Source: Phytopythium helicoides
Lineage: Eukaryota > Oomycota > Peronosporomycetes > Pythiales > Pythiaceae
Assembly: GCA_024867545.1 (NCBI GenBank)
Contig: JANFNE010000007.1
Location: 372,001 to 436,000, forward strand
DNA length: 64,000 nt
Reading direction: 5' to 3'
In this document: positions 11,099-25,576 of the stretch, piece after piece
How the letters are laid out: each line of letters opens with the position of its first letter
How positions within the stretch are numbered: position 1 is the stretch's first letter
The notes under the pieces: model-generated
Database searches by the model: none
What the model was told of the DNA's origin: nothing
Seen by the model: the letters and a program-made list of their open reading frames with translations, nothing else
Translations under genes and position numbers: made by a program

Positions 11099-12633
11099 CT
11101 ATACCGACATGGCCATCTTGATGGCGCCGTGCGGCTTGTACTCCACCAGCTCAAAGTCGTCGAACTCGAACGAGTCCACATCCGTCTTCTCGCTAGCCTT
11201 GATACGCAGCTTGGGGAACGCGCGGGGCGTGCGCTCTAGCTGCTGCTTCAGCGGCTCCACGTGATCCAGGTACACGTGCGCGTCGCCGGTCACGTGCACA
11301 AACTCGCCGGGCTTGAGACCGGCGCACTGGGCAATGATGCGCGTCAGCAGAGCGTAGCTCGCGATATTGAAAGGGACGCCGAGACCCATGTCCGCCGAGC
11401 GCTGGTACATCTGGCACGAAAGCTCGCCGTCCGCCACGTAGAACTGGCAGAACATGTGGCACGGCGGCAGCGCCATCTCCTTCAGGTCGGCCGGGTTCCA
11501 CGCTGACATGATGATCCGCCGGTCGTTCGGGTTCGTGCGCAGCTTGTGGATGACCTCGGCGAGTTGGTCCACGCCTTGCCCCGTGTAGTCGGCGTGCATG
11601 TTGGTGTACTTGGCGCCAAAGTGACGCCACTGGAAGCCATACACGGGGCCGAGGTCTCCGGTCTCGCGCGCAGTCAGCCCAATGCTGTCGAGGTACTCAC
11701 GTGATCCGTTACCATCCCAGATGTGGATGTTCTTGTCCTGCAGTGTCTTGGCGTTCGTGTCGCCGCTGATGAACCACAGCAACTCCTCGGCCACGCCGCG
11801 CCAGAACACGCGCTTGGTCGTCAGCAGCGGGAACACATCGTCGCGTAGGCTGAAGCGCATCTGCGCGCCGAAGAGCGACAGCGTGCCGGTGCCCGTGCGG
11901 TCGCCCTTCTTCACGCCCTGGGTCAGGATCTTGCGGATGAGGTCGAGGTACTGCAGCTCCTCATGCGGCGCACCCGCCGCATCAGCCACACCCTTGGCGA
12001 CAGCGTCCTCTACCGACCGGCGCAGCTCAAGGAACTGGAACTTGCGGCCGTTCTCCTCCATCTCCTCGGATGCGCTCACGCGCTTGAAGCCCAGGTCGTA
12101 GACGTCGGAGGGGAAGAAAGCGTCGCACTCTACTGCGTCGCCCTTGACGAGCGTCAGGAACACGCGGTCACAGCACGGAGAGCGCAGCGCCTCAGCGTAG
12201 ACCGCACTGCCACCAATGACAAACACCTCGTCCACGGCGTCGCCCAGCGCGTCGATCTCCTCGAGCGCCGCCGCGAGGCTCGGCGCCACGATCACGTCCT
12301 CGGGCACGTCGGCCGCGCTGCACAGAGTAGCAGGTTAGTCCGCAGGTCGCCAGCAGAGACGGCGGCGCTCGGCACTCACGCGCGGTAGTCGCTGTTGCGC
12401 GAGAGCACGACGTTGAGCCGCTGCGGCATGGGGCGCACGCGCGCCGGCAGCGACTCCCACGTCTTGCGGCCCATGACGACGGCGTTGCGCGCGCCGCCGG
12501 CCGCGTGCGCGCCCACCGTGAGCTCTCGGAAGCGCTTGAGGTCCGTGGGCAGGCGCCACGGGATCTGCTGCTTGAAGCCGATGCCCCAGTTGGCCTCGGC
12601 CGCCGCCACCACCACGCCCAAGCTGCGCGCCAT
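11099..12633 (-). CDS. DHFR-TS: Bifunctional dihydrofolate reductase-thymidylate synthase
   Basis: Two exons (12633-12380 and 12317-11099) with a 62-nt intron; 1473 nt, 490 aa. The N-terminal DHFR domain (residues about 1-190) has [37 protein letters not shown] and FVIGGSAVY. The C-terminal thymidylate synthase domain (about 195-490) has the catalytic cysteine near residue 371 in PPCHMFCQF, followed by [13 protein letters not shown] and ends with IKMAMSV, the usual TS C-terminus. TS makes dTMP from dUMP using methylene-tetrahydrofolate, and DHFR regenerates tetrahydrofolate. The fused form is typical of plants, apicomplexans and stramenopiles. Full length with all key residues present. Confidence 0.97.
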
Positions 12634-13542
12634 GGTCGGACCGGGCTGGATTGGCGCTTGGGCAGCCGGCCGCTCCCGCTAAAACCGAAATTGCAGGTTT
12701 GCACGCGGATGAATTAAAGTATTACGTAACTAGACGTTGAAGGCGACGTTGAAGTCTCAGCGATGGCTTGAGTCTCAAGGCGAGCTCTAGCCAGCGACGA
12801 CAAATGCAGCGCTCGTTTCGTTCGATTTCGTTGCGAAAGTGCTGGAGTTGGTGGAGTGCGAGGCCATTTCGGGGCTTCCGGTGGGAACCTCGCCGTCGTG
12901 GTGCCGCTGCCGGCAACGCTCGGTAACTGCGTGACTCGACTGGCGGCTCCATCCTATGACGCGTCCCGCAGTTACCAGCATCACCACGAACATGAGCAAG
13001 CGGCCTCCACCAAGCCCACGCAGGAGCCATGCTCGCCTTTGAACGCGAGGGAACGGAGTTGTGCCTGCTGCTCATGGGTGCATGTGACCGTTCGCGCATC
13101 TGCATACTGAAAGCAAGTCAAACGGGAGCGCTGGGCGGTTTCGTCGCTCGCCGCTCGGCCGTTACGCCTTTCATTCTTCGCTCGAAAAAAAAGCTTACCG
13201 GCGGTCGACCCGCCCGCGTATCCTCGAAGTTATATACAATCACCCACACACTCCGCGCACGTCGCCCCTCCTGCACCCCTTGGGCAAGATCCCTCCGCGG
13301 TGACCGCCCGTCGCGCCGTTTACCCATACAAACCGCGAGTCAAGCCGCCATGTAGGCAGGCGTCCGCTTCCTCACGCCGCCACCTCGCGCCGCTTCGCCT
13401 CGCGCTTGCTTCTCCGCCCGCCGCCGCCACCACCGCCGCCACTCTCGGTTTCCTGCCGTCGCGGCGTCAACTCGCGCGCGCCAGGGCGAAAAACCGCGCG
13501 CGTGACGCGGAAAACGGCCGCGCAACGCCCGAAACCCTCGCC
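12634..13542. other. Divergent intergenic region, DHFR-TS / MYB
   Basis: 909 bp without a supportable gene; the short open frames in it have no recognisable content. It must hold both promoters. A CTTTCATTCTTCGCTC stretch near 13167-13183 resembles an oomycete initiator (TCATTYY) and is a candidate MYB promoter. Confidence 0.4.
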
Positions 13543-15630
13543 ATGAACCGCAAGCTGGAGCTCATGGAGCTGGCCGACCACCACGCGGCGCACGAGCCGG
13601 ACGGCGCCGCCCACCCGGACGCGGTGCGTGCCCTCGAAAAAGGCTGCTGGAGGAGGCGGGGCGAGGCGCTGACGAGCGGAGCAGCTCGGGTACTTTCGCG
13701 CGCTGCACGCGAGCCCGAGCGTGACGAGCAGCCCCAGCAGCAGGTACAGCGGCGCCGAGGACTCGTTCGCGGAGGACGACGACGACAGCGGCGGCGGAAA
13801 GGGCAGGAGAAAGGCCGGAGACTCCAACAGCAAGCGCCCGTGGTCCAGAGAGGTGCGCGACGACGTGGAGGGGCGAGCGAGGCGAAGACAGCTGACGGAA
13901 TGCGACTCGCAGGAGAACGAGAAGCTCATGCAGCTCGTCAAGCAGTACGGCGCCAAGCGATGGTCGCTGATCGCCATGCACCTGCCCGGAAGGGTCGGCA
14001 AGCAGTGCCGAGAGCGGTGAGACGGATGCGTGCGAGGAGAGGAACGGACAGACGGTGGACTCACTTGTGCACGCTGTCAGGTGGCACAACCACCTCAACC
14101 CGTCGGTGCGCAAGGACGCATGGACGGCCGAGGAGGACTACGTCATCTTCGAATGCCACAAGAACGTCGGCAACCAGTGGGCCGAGATCTCCAAGATGCT
14201 GCCTGGACGGTACAGGAGTTTGCTCATCGAGTTTTCACGATGCTGTTGCCGCTGACGACTGGACTCTGCTACAGCACCGACAACGCCATCAAGAACCGCT
14301 ACTACTCGACCATGCGCCGCATGCAGCGCCAGTCGATTCGCAAAAAGGGACCCATGCGCGAGGGCAAGAGCATCCGCGTGGCTTCCGTCAATTCACCGCT
14401 CGGCGGCTCGCCGATGGGCCTTGGTGGCCGGTCGGGTCCAGCCATGGCGTCACCTCCTTCGGCCTTCCAGAAGTTGTACACCCACTCACCGTCTGGTGGA
14501 ATGACCCGGGTATAAGTGCTCTATGATGAATGCTACACAGCCAACCCAGGACTCACAAACGTTCGAATGATGCACAGGATTTGGCTCAGTTCGGCGATCC
14601 GGCCGGGTCTCCTGCTCCAGGGCGAAGCGAGTCAGGTTTGTATTCTCTCCAAGGATACAACAGCAGCATGAATACAGATTTCCCAGGGAGCTGTCCACCG
14701 ATGGTATCACCTAGTGATAATTCCAGCGGAATGTTCGACTACATCCCTTCGATGGCAAGCCAGCATCGCTATCTGCGAACGGACAGCAATGGATCACCGG
14801 CTGGTACGCCGACTGGTGCGATGCCAGCCCACGTGACGGGCTCCTTCGCGTCTTCGCAGCTGAACAATCAGTCACCGATGCACCAATCTTCACCGATGCA
14901 ACAGTCGTCACCATACGCCATGTCCAGTCCATTTTCCGCTTCCAGGTCGATGTACGCGTCTTCAGCGGAAGGTACCGCAAACTTCCTAAATCGTACCCCG
15001 CCGTTCTCCAACTAACTGCCCTCTGATCGCCAGACAACCAAGGATATCGCTCAAATGATCCCCCACCCATCAACTTGCCCCATAAGCGCATTTTAGACGA
15101 GATTCAAAGCTCCCAGCGCGATTTATGGCGCAACGATAGCCCAGTGTCCGTGTCAGCCCCAATCTTTCGCAGCTCATCGCAGTCCCCACAAGGTTTGTCA
15201 ATGCAAAGCCAAGCTCAGGCGGCTTCTGACGTAGCCTACTCGATTTCAGCCTCACTCAGCCCCGGGACAAGCGTGAGCAGCTTCAGTCACAGCGCGAGCG
15301 CTTTCAAATCGTCTCCGACCCTGCTATCTAGCCAGGCGAGCTACAGATCACAACCGACAAGTTTGGGAATGTTCGGCACGGTGGAGCAGGTATGGGAATT
15401 GAACGAGCTCAATTAGTTCCCTTCCCGGCGATCCATTAAGTCGTGAACGTGGGCAGCATTCATCATCTGCGGCGCGATTGCATTCCCCAGGCAACGAATC
15501 CGAGTCGAACAGTTTGATCTTCAGCAAGTTTAGACCTCCAAGCGACAACGCTGCATACTCACGCATCGATTCATTCGAGCTGCTCGGACTGGAGCCGTTT
15601 GATGGCGAGCTCAAGCCACCGATGGCCTGA
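13543..15630 (+). CDS. R2R3 MYB transcription factor (546 aa)
   Basis: Eight exons: 13543-13623, 13685-13852, 13913-14016, 14081-14209, 14275-14509, 14578-14971, 15034-15389, 15457-15630; introns 60-68 nt; total 1641 nt. Two MYB repeats lie at residues about 77-178. R2 begins KRPWSREENEKLMQL, spans AKRWSLIAMHLPGRVGKQ, and ends RERWHNHLNP. R3 begins DAWTAEEDYVIFE and spans NQWAEISKMLPGRTDNAIKN. These are the regularly spaced Trp residues of a DNA-binding R2R3 MYB. The remainder is Ser/Gln/Pro-rich, as in an activation region. Nuclear sequence-specific regulator; oomycete MYBs are often sporulation-linked, but no target is visible here. Introns interrupt both repeats, so the domain is visible only after splicing. 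Confidence 0.9.
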
Positions 15631-16083
15631 GATTCAGCGGTTGTGGCTGTAGGTAAGTAGATGGGCTCGTCGGCAGCAGCACTGCTGTCTCTGCAGTAGA
15701 TGACCAGTACAGTTAGATTCCGATATTCGCGTAGACAATGATTAATAGGTGAGCTCTGAATCAAGTGCGACGTGTCCAGTTGATTAACTAACTCCGAAAG
15801 CACTTTTAATTTGTGTCCAGGTGTCTGCCGTACCGAGCACGCGTTTAGTTCGTGTGCGGCAACAATCCTGGGCCTCGACCAGAAGAAGTTAGCCACACCG
15901 AGACAGTGAGCAACTTACAACGTCACCCATGCTCCTCTAGACACCGTAGCTGTGGACGAGAGAGGGATTAGAAAGTAAGCGCTCCCACATCGCAATCTTC
16001 CTCACTTTCCAATTACCTCCGAGGTACACAACTCCGCTACATTCAAGCAAGCAACTCAAGACGCTCGACAAGATCCATCGACC
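15631..16083. promoter_or_regulatory. Upstream region of temptin paralogue 1
   Basis: Intergenic. The last part (about 15790-16083) is recognisably similar to 22510-22787 upstream of paralogue 4, so the duplication included the promoter. A core CTCACTTTCCAATTACCT at 16001-16018 lies 81 nt before the ATG and resembles the oomycete initiator plus flanking promoter region. Confidence 0.55.
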
Positions 16084-17832
16084 ATGCGTGTAGACACCGT
16101 TGTGTCGCTCATTGTGGCGATTCTGGTCTCGGTCAATAGCGTTGATGCCTACTCGGAATACGTTGGACGTATTCCCAATGGCGACAATGTGTCGGGCTAT
16201 TCCAACATCGGTCACACTCGAACCACGGGTGGTAGCCTTACTTCTTTCGGCACAGCATTCAAGAGTGCTGGAAATGCCTGGACGGTGGCACTGTGCAAGG
16301 CTGACTCAGACGGCGACGGCCAGACGAACGGTCAGGAGCTTGGAGACCCGTGCTGTGAGTTTGTTGCAAGCTCCAACGAGATTGTTCGCTGGACCACTGG
16401 TGTTTCACATCCCGGCAACGCGGCTCTGAAGTCGGATCCAGCACTTTGGGCTGACATTGTGTGCTCGACACCAACGCCGACGCCAGTGTCAACACTCACA
16501 CCGTCGTCAACGTCGACGCGCACGCCAACCCCAACGCCGACTTCCAATGATAGCGACGACAGCGACGAGACCCCGACTCGTACCCCATCGCCTACCCGAA
16601 CTCCAACTCCGACACCGACTCGGACTCCTACACCAACGCCAACTCGCACTCCGACGCCGACACCCACGCCCACTCGCACTCCGACGCCGACGCCGACACC
16701 TACGACGACCCCTGCTCCTACATTGGTACCTACATCGACACCGTCTGTGACACCTACAACAACTCCGACCTCTACCCATACTCCTTCGACGACCCCAACC
16801 TTGTCTCCTACGGCGACACCTACATCGTCGCCGACTCCAACTCCAACTTCGACTCCGACGACCACACCAACTGCAACGACTCGCACCCCGACATCAACGC
16901 CGACTTTGACGCCGACATCAACGCCGACTTTGACGCCGACTTTGACGCCGACTTTGACGCCGACTCCGACTCCCACGCCAACACCATCGTTAACGCCGTC
17001 TTCTACCACTCGTGCTCCCACGTTCACGCCGACTTCGACTCCGACTTCAACTACCTCGACGCCGACTTCGACTCCAACATCGACCCCAACTCCGACGCCG
17101 ACACAGACCAAAACGTCCACCGGCAAACTCGGCGACAACTGCGGCAACGACATTAAAGGGGCGTCCAAGTGCGAGAAAGGAACCTACTGCCAACCGTGGA
17201 ACCCATGGTACTACCAGTGCGTTGCCACGCCCAAACAGTGCAAGATTGAAGTCGGCGTCGACTACTACGGCGATGACCTTCAGACCATCAAGGACATCCT
17301 CCCCGGTGACTGCTGCGACCGCTGTCACGCCACTGCCAACTGCAAGGCTTTCACGCACGTCAACTACAACCCTGATGGTCACTCGGCGTGCTACCTCAAG
17401 AGTGGCAAGGGAAGCAAGAAGACGCTCAAGGGTGCCGTCTCCGGTACCGTTCGCGGCAACGACAATGACAACGACGACAGCTCGTCCTACATCAAGATTG
17501 GTGACATGTGCGGCGACGCGAGCGGCGCAGTGGGTTGCCCCAGCAACTCGTACTGCCAGCCGTGGAACCAGTGGTACTACCAGTGCATCGCCACCCCTTC
17601 GCAGTGCTCGGCGCAGTACACGGACGTGGACTTCTACGGCAACGACCTCGAGGTCAAGTACGGTCTGCAGCCGTCTGACTGCTGCGATGCATGCGTCAAG
17701 ACGAGTGGGTGCGTTGCGTACACGTTCGTGAATGACAACCCTGGTCGCACGGCGTGTTACCTGAAGCGTGGCACTGGCGGGAAGACGCGCAAGGTTGGCG
17801 CTGTCTCGGGCGTCGTCAATGGCCGCAACTGA
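16084..17832 (+). CDS. Secreted temptin - mucin linker - (CBM1-PAN)x2 protein, paralogue 1 (582 aa)
   Basis: Single exon. Residues 1-22 are a signal peptide ([17 protein letters not shown], cleavage near VDA/YS). Residues about 23-125 match the temptin Cys/Cys domain: [47 protein letters not shown]. About 220 residues of Thr/Pro-rich linker follow, a likely O-glycosylated mucin stalk. Two units come next, each a CBM1-type cellulose-binding knot ([24 protein letters not shown]) plus a PAN/Apple domain ([33 protein letters not shown]). The CBM1-PAN tandem is the arrangement of Phytophthora CBEL, a cell-wall protein that binds cellulose. A secreted or wall-anchored adhesin role is inferred. The linker end and both CBM1-PAN units are almost identical to paralogue 4. 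Confidence 0.88.
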   Translation: MRVDTVVSLIVAILVSVNSVDAYSEYVGRIPNGDNVSGYSNIGHTRTTGGSLTSFGTAFKSAGNAWTVALCKADSDGDGQTNGQELGDPCCEFVASSNEIVRWTTGVSHPGNAALKSDPALWADIVCSTPTPTPVSTLTPSSTSTRTPTPTPTSNDSDDSDETPTRTPSPTRTPTPTPTRTPTPTPTRTPTPTPTPTRTPTPTPTPTTTPAPTLVPTSTPSVTPTTTPTSTHTPSTTPTLSPTATPTSSPTPTPTSTPTTTPTATTRTPTSTPTLTPTSTPTLTPTLTPTLTPTPTPTPTPSLTPSSTTRAPTFTPTSTPTSTTSTPTSTPTSTPTPTPTQTKTSTGKLGDNCGNDIKGASKCEKGTYCQPWNPWYYQCVATPKQCKIEVGVDYYGDDLQTIKDILPGDCCDRCHATANCKAFTHVNYNPDGHSACYLKSGKGSKKTLKGAVSGTVRGNDNDNDDSSSYIKIGDMCGDASGAVGCPSNSYCQPWNQWYYQCIATPSQCSAQYTDVDFYGNDLEVKYGLQPSDCCDACVKTSGCVAYTFVNDNPGRTACYLKRGTGGKTRKVGAVSGVVNGRN

Positions 17833-18604
17833 GAAGATGTCAGGTGAACCCGAGGACTTCTCTGCCTGCGATTCCAGCACTGCATAATCCCTTTGATTTT
17901 TCTCGTCTTTTTTTTTTTTTTGCTCAGCACCGTAGAGCTGTACCAAGGCTTTTGGTTCCGAGTAGGGATTCTAACGGAGCACATCGATAACACAATGACA
18001 GCTGTGAATCAAATGAATTGAGCTATATCACACGAAGACGTCGATTGGAGACTCGTTGAGGCGACCATGAACTCACAATTGTGCACATGAATGGTGTGTG
18101 TGCAATCTTGTCCTGCTGCAACAGAAACATGAGGCAAAGTGGACCAAAAACACTTCAGGGGCGAGATCCATTTTATTTCGGTGCAGAATATACATATCAC
18201 AAGCGAACAGTAATGGCCGGCAGTGGCAGCTTACGGCACGTGCTCTCCCGGACGGATCACCAACGTTGATCCGGTCTAACCGACCACACACTATTTTGCT
18301 GTGTTTCTGAGCAAAGGGACGCCGGAACTGCGGACCGGAGGAACGCGTGCTCCCCGGGGTGTTGAAGTCCTAAATCATCCCACGACCACGTGCCCCTCAG
18401 GCTGTATCCCATGTTACAGTACTATAGTGCCAATGTTATATTGTGTAGTTGATGCCTTCCTTAGTACAACCAAGAGCGATTTTTTTGGCTGTAGGTCGTC
18501 TTGACTCCACTCTCACTTTCCAAAACACCTTCGCGGTACCCATCAGAGCCTCTGTCGCTTTTCCAGCCCATCAGCGACGCTACTCTCCCAACTACCCACC
18601 AACG
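17833..18604. other. Intergenic; promoter core of paralogue 2
   Basis: 772 bp with no supported gene. Contains a poly-T tract near 17909-17922. CTCTCACTTTCCAAAACACC at 18511-18530, then TTCGCGGTAC, is the promoter core 91 nt before ATG 18605. A CCCGGACGGATCACCA segment near 18249-18264 recurs near 20616-20631 upstream of paralogue 3. Confidence 0.5.
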
Positions 18605-20113
18605 ATGCGTCCCCGCGCTACTTTGTCGGCTGTTGCCGCTGCCTTTGCCGTTTTCTCGAGCGGCGTTCTAGCGTGGTCCGAGTATGTGGACCTGATCCCC
18701 AACGGCGGCAAGGTCACGGGCTACAAAAACATTGGGCACGTCAAGAGCACCGGAGGGACGTTGACGTCATTCGGCACAGCTTTCTCGAACGCCAACGATG
18801 TGTGGACTGTCGACTTGTGCAAAGCCGACTCGGATGGCGACGGTCAGACCAATGGTCAAGAGCTCGGCGATCCCTGCTGCGAGTTTGTTGTGGGGAGCAA
18901 CGCGATAGTGCGTTGGTCGACTGGCGTTTCTCATCCAGGTAACGCCACACTCAAGTCAGATCCAGCCCTGTGGGCAAACATTGTTTGCCCAGGAAGTGCA
19001 ACGCCGTCTCCTACTCCTACGCCGACGCCTACTCCTACGCCGACGCCAACACCAACACCAACGCCAACACCGACCCGTACGCCGGCGCCGACTTCCACGC
19101 CGACTTCCACGCCGACTTCCACGCCAACGCCGACTCCGACTGCAACTCCAACGCGCACTCCCACTCCAATCCCCACGACAACGTCGGCGCCCACTCTGAC
19201 TCCAACGGCTACGTCTACGATTTCTCCTTCGTCGACGGTGACGCCAACGCCGATTCCTACGACGACGTCTACTCGCTCGCCAACGCAGACGCCATCATCC
19301 ACCCCATCAACGACAACATCTGCAACACTTACACCGGCTCCGACTACCACCCCAGCAACTACAGCTAAATGCATCGGACGCGAGGGTGATAACTGTGGAA
19401 ACGACATCGACGGTGCCTCTGTCTGCGAGAAGGGAACCTACTGCCAACCGTGGAACCCATGGTACTACCAGTGCGTCGCCGAGCCTAAGAAGTGCAACCT
19501 CGAAATTGGTGTGGACTACTACGGCGACGACCTCCAGACCATCAAGGACATCCTCCCCGGTGACTGCTGCGACCGCTGCCGCGCCACTGCCAACTGCAAG
19601 GCCTTCACACACGTCAACTACAACACTGACGGACGCTCTGCGTGCTACCTCAAGAGTGGCAAGGGAAGCAAGAAGACGCTCAAGGGAGCCGTCTCCGGCA
19701 CAGTTCGCAGTGGTGGCAAGAGCAACGGAAGCAGTAACAGCGACACTACAAGCAGCCCTTACTCCACCAAGATCGGTGACATGTGCGGCGACGCGAGCGG
19801 CACAGTGGGTTGCCCCAGCAACTCGTACTGCCAGCCGTGGAACCAGTGGTACTACCAGTGCATCGCCACGCCTTCGCAGTGCTCGGCGCAGTACACGGAC
19901 GTGGACTTCTACGGCAACGACCTCGAGGTCAAGTACGGTCTTCAGCCATCTGACTGCTGCGATGCATGCACCAAGACGAGTGGGTGTGTTGCGTACACGT
20001 TCGTGAATGACAACCCTGGTCGCACGGCGTGTTACCTGAAGCGTGGCACTGGCGGGAAGACGCGCAAGGTTGGCGCTGTCTCGGGTGTTGTTAACACCGT
20101 CAAGAGCACATAG
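18605..20113 (+). CDS. Secreted temptin - mucin linker - (CBM1-PAN)x2 protein, paralogue 2 (502 aa)
   Basis: ATG 18605 is chosen because it begins a good signal peptide ([18 protein letters not shown]) followed by the temptin domain ([20 protein letters not shown]). The open frame starts earlier, at 18449, but that part overlaps the promoter core. The Thr/Pro linker is about 120 residues. Two CBM1-PAN units follow. The first differs from paralogue 1 at scattered positions ([15 protein letters not shown]); the second is nearly identical. The spacer between the units is Ser/Gly-rich rather than Asp/Asn-rich, so this copy is more diverged. Predicted secreted cellulose-binding surface protein. 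Confidence 0.87.
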   Translation: MRPRATLSAVAAAFAVFSSGVLAWSEYVDLIPNGGKVTGYKNIGHVKSTGGTLTSFGTAFSNANDVWTVDLCKADSDGDGQTNGQELGDPCCEFVVGSNAIVRWSTGVSHPGNATLKSDPALWANIVCPGSATPSPTPTPTPTPTPTPTPTPTPTPTRTPAPTSTPTSTPTSTPTPTPTATPTRTPTPIPTTTSAPTLTPTATSTISPSSTVTPTPIPTTTSTRSPTQTPSSTPSTTTSATLTPAPTTTPATTAKCIGREGDNCGNDIDGASVCEKGTYCQPWNPWYYQCVAEPKKCNLEIGVDYYGDDLQTIKDILPGDCCDRCRATANCKAFTHVNYNTDGRSACYLKSGKGSKKTLKGAVSGTVRSGGKSNGSSNSDTTSSPYSTKIGDMCGDASGTVGCPSNSYCQPWNQWYYQCIATPSQCSAQYTDVDFYGNDLEVKYGLQPSDCCDACTKTSGCVAYTFVNDNPGRTACYLKRGTGGKTRKVGAVSGVVNTVKST

Positions 20114-20914
20114 TATCTTCGAATGACGGCGAGTACGGTTTCGAACGTTACAAGTCATTGAGGAAGCCTATCGTCTCACTCAACAGTTTTTCTTCGATAT
20201 GGTAGGCCGAATACCATAGTTTTGCTCACTGTTGAGGTCAAAACAATCCTTGAAACAAACTTTCGATTGCACCCTTTGTTTCATTCGCAAAAAAATTGAG
20301 CATGTATCTGGAAGCATGCAACTTTCTCATCCCTTGTCACGATACAACGAATTTGCTTTTCGTCGACGGGGATCTCATGCGAGGTATCACTTCCGGTTGT
20401 GGTTTCCGGTGCGCGGTCAGAACAGCAAACTCCTTACGAGCATTCGCTCAAGCAGCGCCTAATATTTCATTCACCTCATCTCGACCAATAACCAATTTCC
20501 TTTTGCTGTCCGTTCTGTGGCACGAGCACTTCAAGGGCAGCTCGGATGATATCCGCAACTTGGACACCGCAGCTTTTTGCGGAAGCCAGGCGAGCTCTGC
20601 ACACGGCACGCTCCTTCCCGGACGGATCACCACGATCCAGTGTAGCGGCGAGCAAAGTTTTAAGACGGTCTTGAGGTGGTCGGAGCCGGAGTGGAGCGGC
20701 ACGCGCCAGAGGACACCCAAGTCTTGCAGATGAATGTCCACAACAAGCGGCTCAGGTCAGTTGCAGTAAGTTAGGCTTCAACTGTTCGCACGCCATTCTC
20801 TAAAGACCGATAACTGTACGTTAGCTATTCGTTCACATTTCTCAATCACCTTCGCGGTACACAAGCCTAGAAGCCCGGTCTCCCAGCTTGCAAACGACCA
20901 CTCGACTCGCAACC
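20114..20914. other. Intergenic; promoter core of paralogue 3
   Basis: 801 bp without a convincing gene. TTCACATTTCTCAATCACC at 20832-20850, then TTCGCGGTAC, lies 81 nt before ATG 20915 and matches the cores of the other three paralogues. Confidence 0.5.
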
Positions 20915-22255
20915 ATGCGCTCGGGTATCCTCTTCGTTGCAGCCGTCATCGGCGCACTACTTGCTTCAACCAGCGATGTCGCAGCCAAGCGCCGTTACGT
21001 CGCCATGATCCCGAACGGCGGCAACGTCACGGACTACCCGAATCTTGGTCATCCCAATGTGACGGGACGCGGTGGAGAGAACCAGTTCGGCAAGGACTGG
21101 GCCAAGTATGGTCCTGGATGGACGCGCGCATACTGCATGGCCGACTCGGATGGCGATGGCCAGACCAACGGACAGGAACTCGGAGACCCGTGCTGCGAGT
21201 TCAATGTCACGACGAACAATGTCGTTCGCTGGACCATCGGCGTCTCGCACCCGAGCATCGCCTCGCTGGTGTCCGATCCGAAGCTATGGGCGAACATCAC
21301 TTGTACCAACGGTGTGACGTTCCCGACTCCGACTCCGACGCCGACACCAACACCAACACCCATTTCCACGCCGACTTCTACGACTCGTGCTCCCACGTCT
21401 GCGCCAACCTCTACGCCTACGACAACCGCGACTCCGACTTCGACAACCTTGACTCCGACTTCGAGCACACCCACGCCAACTTCGACCGCCTCCACGCCGA
21501 CTTCGACGACCTCAACTCCCACTTCAACCACCCCGACGACCTCGACCGGTAAGCTCGGCGACAACTGCGGCAACGACGTCAAGGGGGCGTAGTGCGAGAA
21601 GGGAACCTACTGCCAACCGTGGAACCCATGGTACTACCAGTGCGTCGCCACGCCCAAACAGTGCAAGATTGAAGTCGGCGTCGACTACTACGGCGACGAC
21701 CTCCAGACCATCAAGGACATCCTCCCCGGTGACTGCTGCGACCGCTGCCGCGCCACTGCCAACTGCAAGGCTTTCACTCACGTCAACTACAACGCTGACG
21801 GACGCTCGGCGTGCTACCTCAAGAGTGGCAAGGGAAGCAAGAAGACGCTCAAGGGAGCTGTCTCCGGTACCGTTCGCGGCAACGACAATGACAACGACGA
21901 CAGCTCGTCCTACATCAAGATCGGTGACATGTGCGGCGACGCGAGCGGCACGGTGGGTTGCCCCAGCAACTCGTACTGCCAGCCGTGGAACCAGTGGTAC
22001 TACCAGTGCATCGCCACCCCTTCGCAGTGCTCGGCGCAGTACACGGACGTGGACTTCTACGGCAACGACCTCGAGGTCAAGTACGGTCTTCAGCCGTCTG
22101 ACTGCTGCGATGCATGCGTCAAGACGAGCGGGTGTGTTGCGTACACGTTCGTGAATGACAACCCTGGTCGCACGGCGTGTTACCTGAAGCGTGGCACTGG
22201 CGGGAAGACGCGCAAGGTTGGCGCTGTCTCGGGCATCGTCAATGGCCGCAACTAA
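20915..22255 (+). pseudogene. Temptin - linker - (CBM1-PAN)x2, paralogue 3, interrupted by one in-frame stop
   Basis: ATG 20915 begins a signal peptide (SGILFVAAVIGALLAST). The temptin domain is the most diverged of the four (YVAMIPNGGNVTDYPNLGH, FGKDWAKYGPGWTRAYCMAD). The Thr/Pro linker is short, about 75 residues. At 21590-21592 a TAG replaces the two codons TCC AAG found in the other copies. The frame then stays open through both complete CBM1-PAN units to TAA 22255, ending VSGIVNGRN. As it stands the gene encodes a 225-residue secreted temptin-plus-linker protein without its cellulose-binding half. It could be a pseudogene, a truncated functional protein, or a readthrough product; the sequence alone does not decide. 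Confidence 0.85.
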
Positions 22256-22787
22256 GTTGACAACTGGAACGGTTATCGGCGAGTGAATACAAGCTCTCGG
22301 TTTAGAATTGAGCTTCATATTTTGAGTAGCATGCTGTAGAATTGAATCTCAGCGAGAAAGAAGTTTTGGCTCAGCTATGCCTGCAGAGTCTGTCACTTTG
22401 TGTCCATTACCTTTACGCGTCTTTTAGTTTACTCGCACCAGAAGGTCACCCACCCACTTTGCCGATACTGCCCAGATTTGGTGCATTTGTAGCAAGATAT
22501 CTCTTCAACATAGGTCCAGCAGTCTACCGTACCTAGCACGTGCCGCATCTGGGCATATCTTGGTGGCGAACGCGTTTGGGACACCAATACAAGATTAAGC
22601 CGCCCAGAGACCGTGAGAAACTTGCAACGTTACCGTGGTCGTCCAGTCCCCACTACTGTTGGCATTGGAAAAGGGGATGGCAGCGTCCTCACATCGCTAT
22701 CCTTCTCACTTTCCAATTACCTCTGAGGTACACAACTCCGCTACATTCAAGCAAGCAACTCAAGGAGCCCGACAAGATCCATCGACC
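22256..22787. promoter_or_regulatory. Upstream region of temptin paralogue 4
   Basis: 532 bp. Positions about 22510-22787 are similar to 15790-16083. CTCACTTTCCAATTACCT at 22705-22722, followed by CTGAGGTACACAA, lies 81 nt before ATG 22788. Confidence 0.55.
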
Positions 22788-25310
<2,523 letters not shown>

Positions 25311-25410
25311 GTCACCGTGCTCGACAGGCAGAAAGCCGAGTCTCACGCAGTAGCAATCGCCTGCATCTGTTGCAATGAATGTCCCCTTTTCATTCGAGGA
25401 TCCGTGCCTA

Positions 25411-25483
25411 GTCGTTCGAGTCGTTCGAGTCGTTCGAGTCGTTCGAGTCGTTCGAGTCGTTCGAGTCGTTCGAGTCGTTCGCA
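25411..25483. repeat. 9-bp tandem repeat (TCGTTCGAG)
   Basis: Seven perfect copies of TCGTTCGAG plus one degenerate copy, about 94 bp upstream of the coiled-coil gene's ATG. Confidence 0.95.
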
Positions 25484-25576
25484 GCTCGCCTCCCCTCGTT
25501 GGCACCGGTCTGCAACGTCGCGACGTATACCTCTCTCGAGTGTGTATACCTCTGCAGAGCTCGCTATACGGCCGGC

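Noticed and set aside
13029..13355. Open frames in the DHFR-TS / MYB intergenic region
   Set aside because: Short, overlapping in several frames, no domain; more likely promoter DNA.
15390..15456. MYB gene ending at TAG 15416
   Set aside because: Possible, but a phase-0 intron (15390-15456) joins an in-frame 58-codon exon with similar Ser-rich composition, so the longer model is preferred.
25411..25483. TCGTTCGAG array as a CRISPR-like repeat
   Set aside because: A head-to-tail 9-bp tandem repeat without spacers in a eukaryotic genome.
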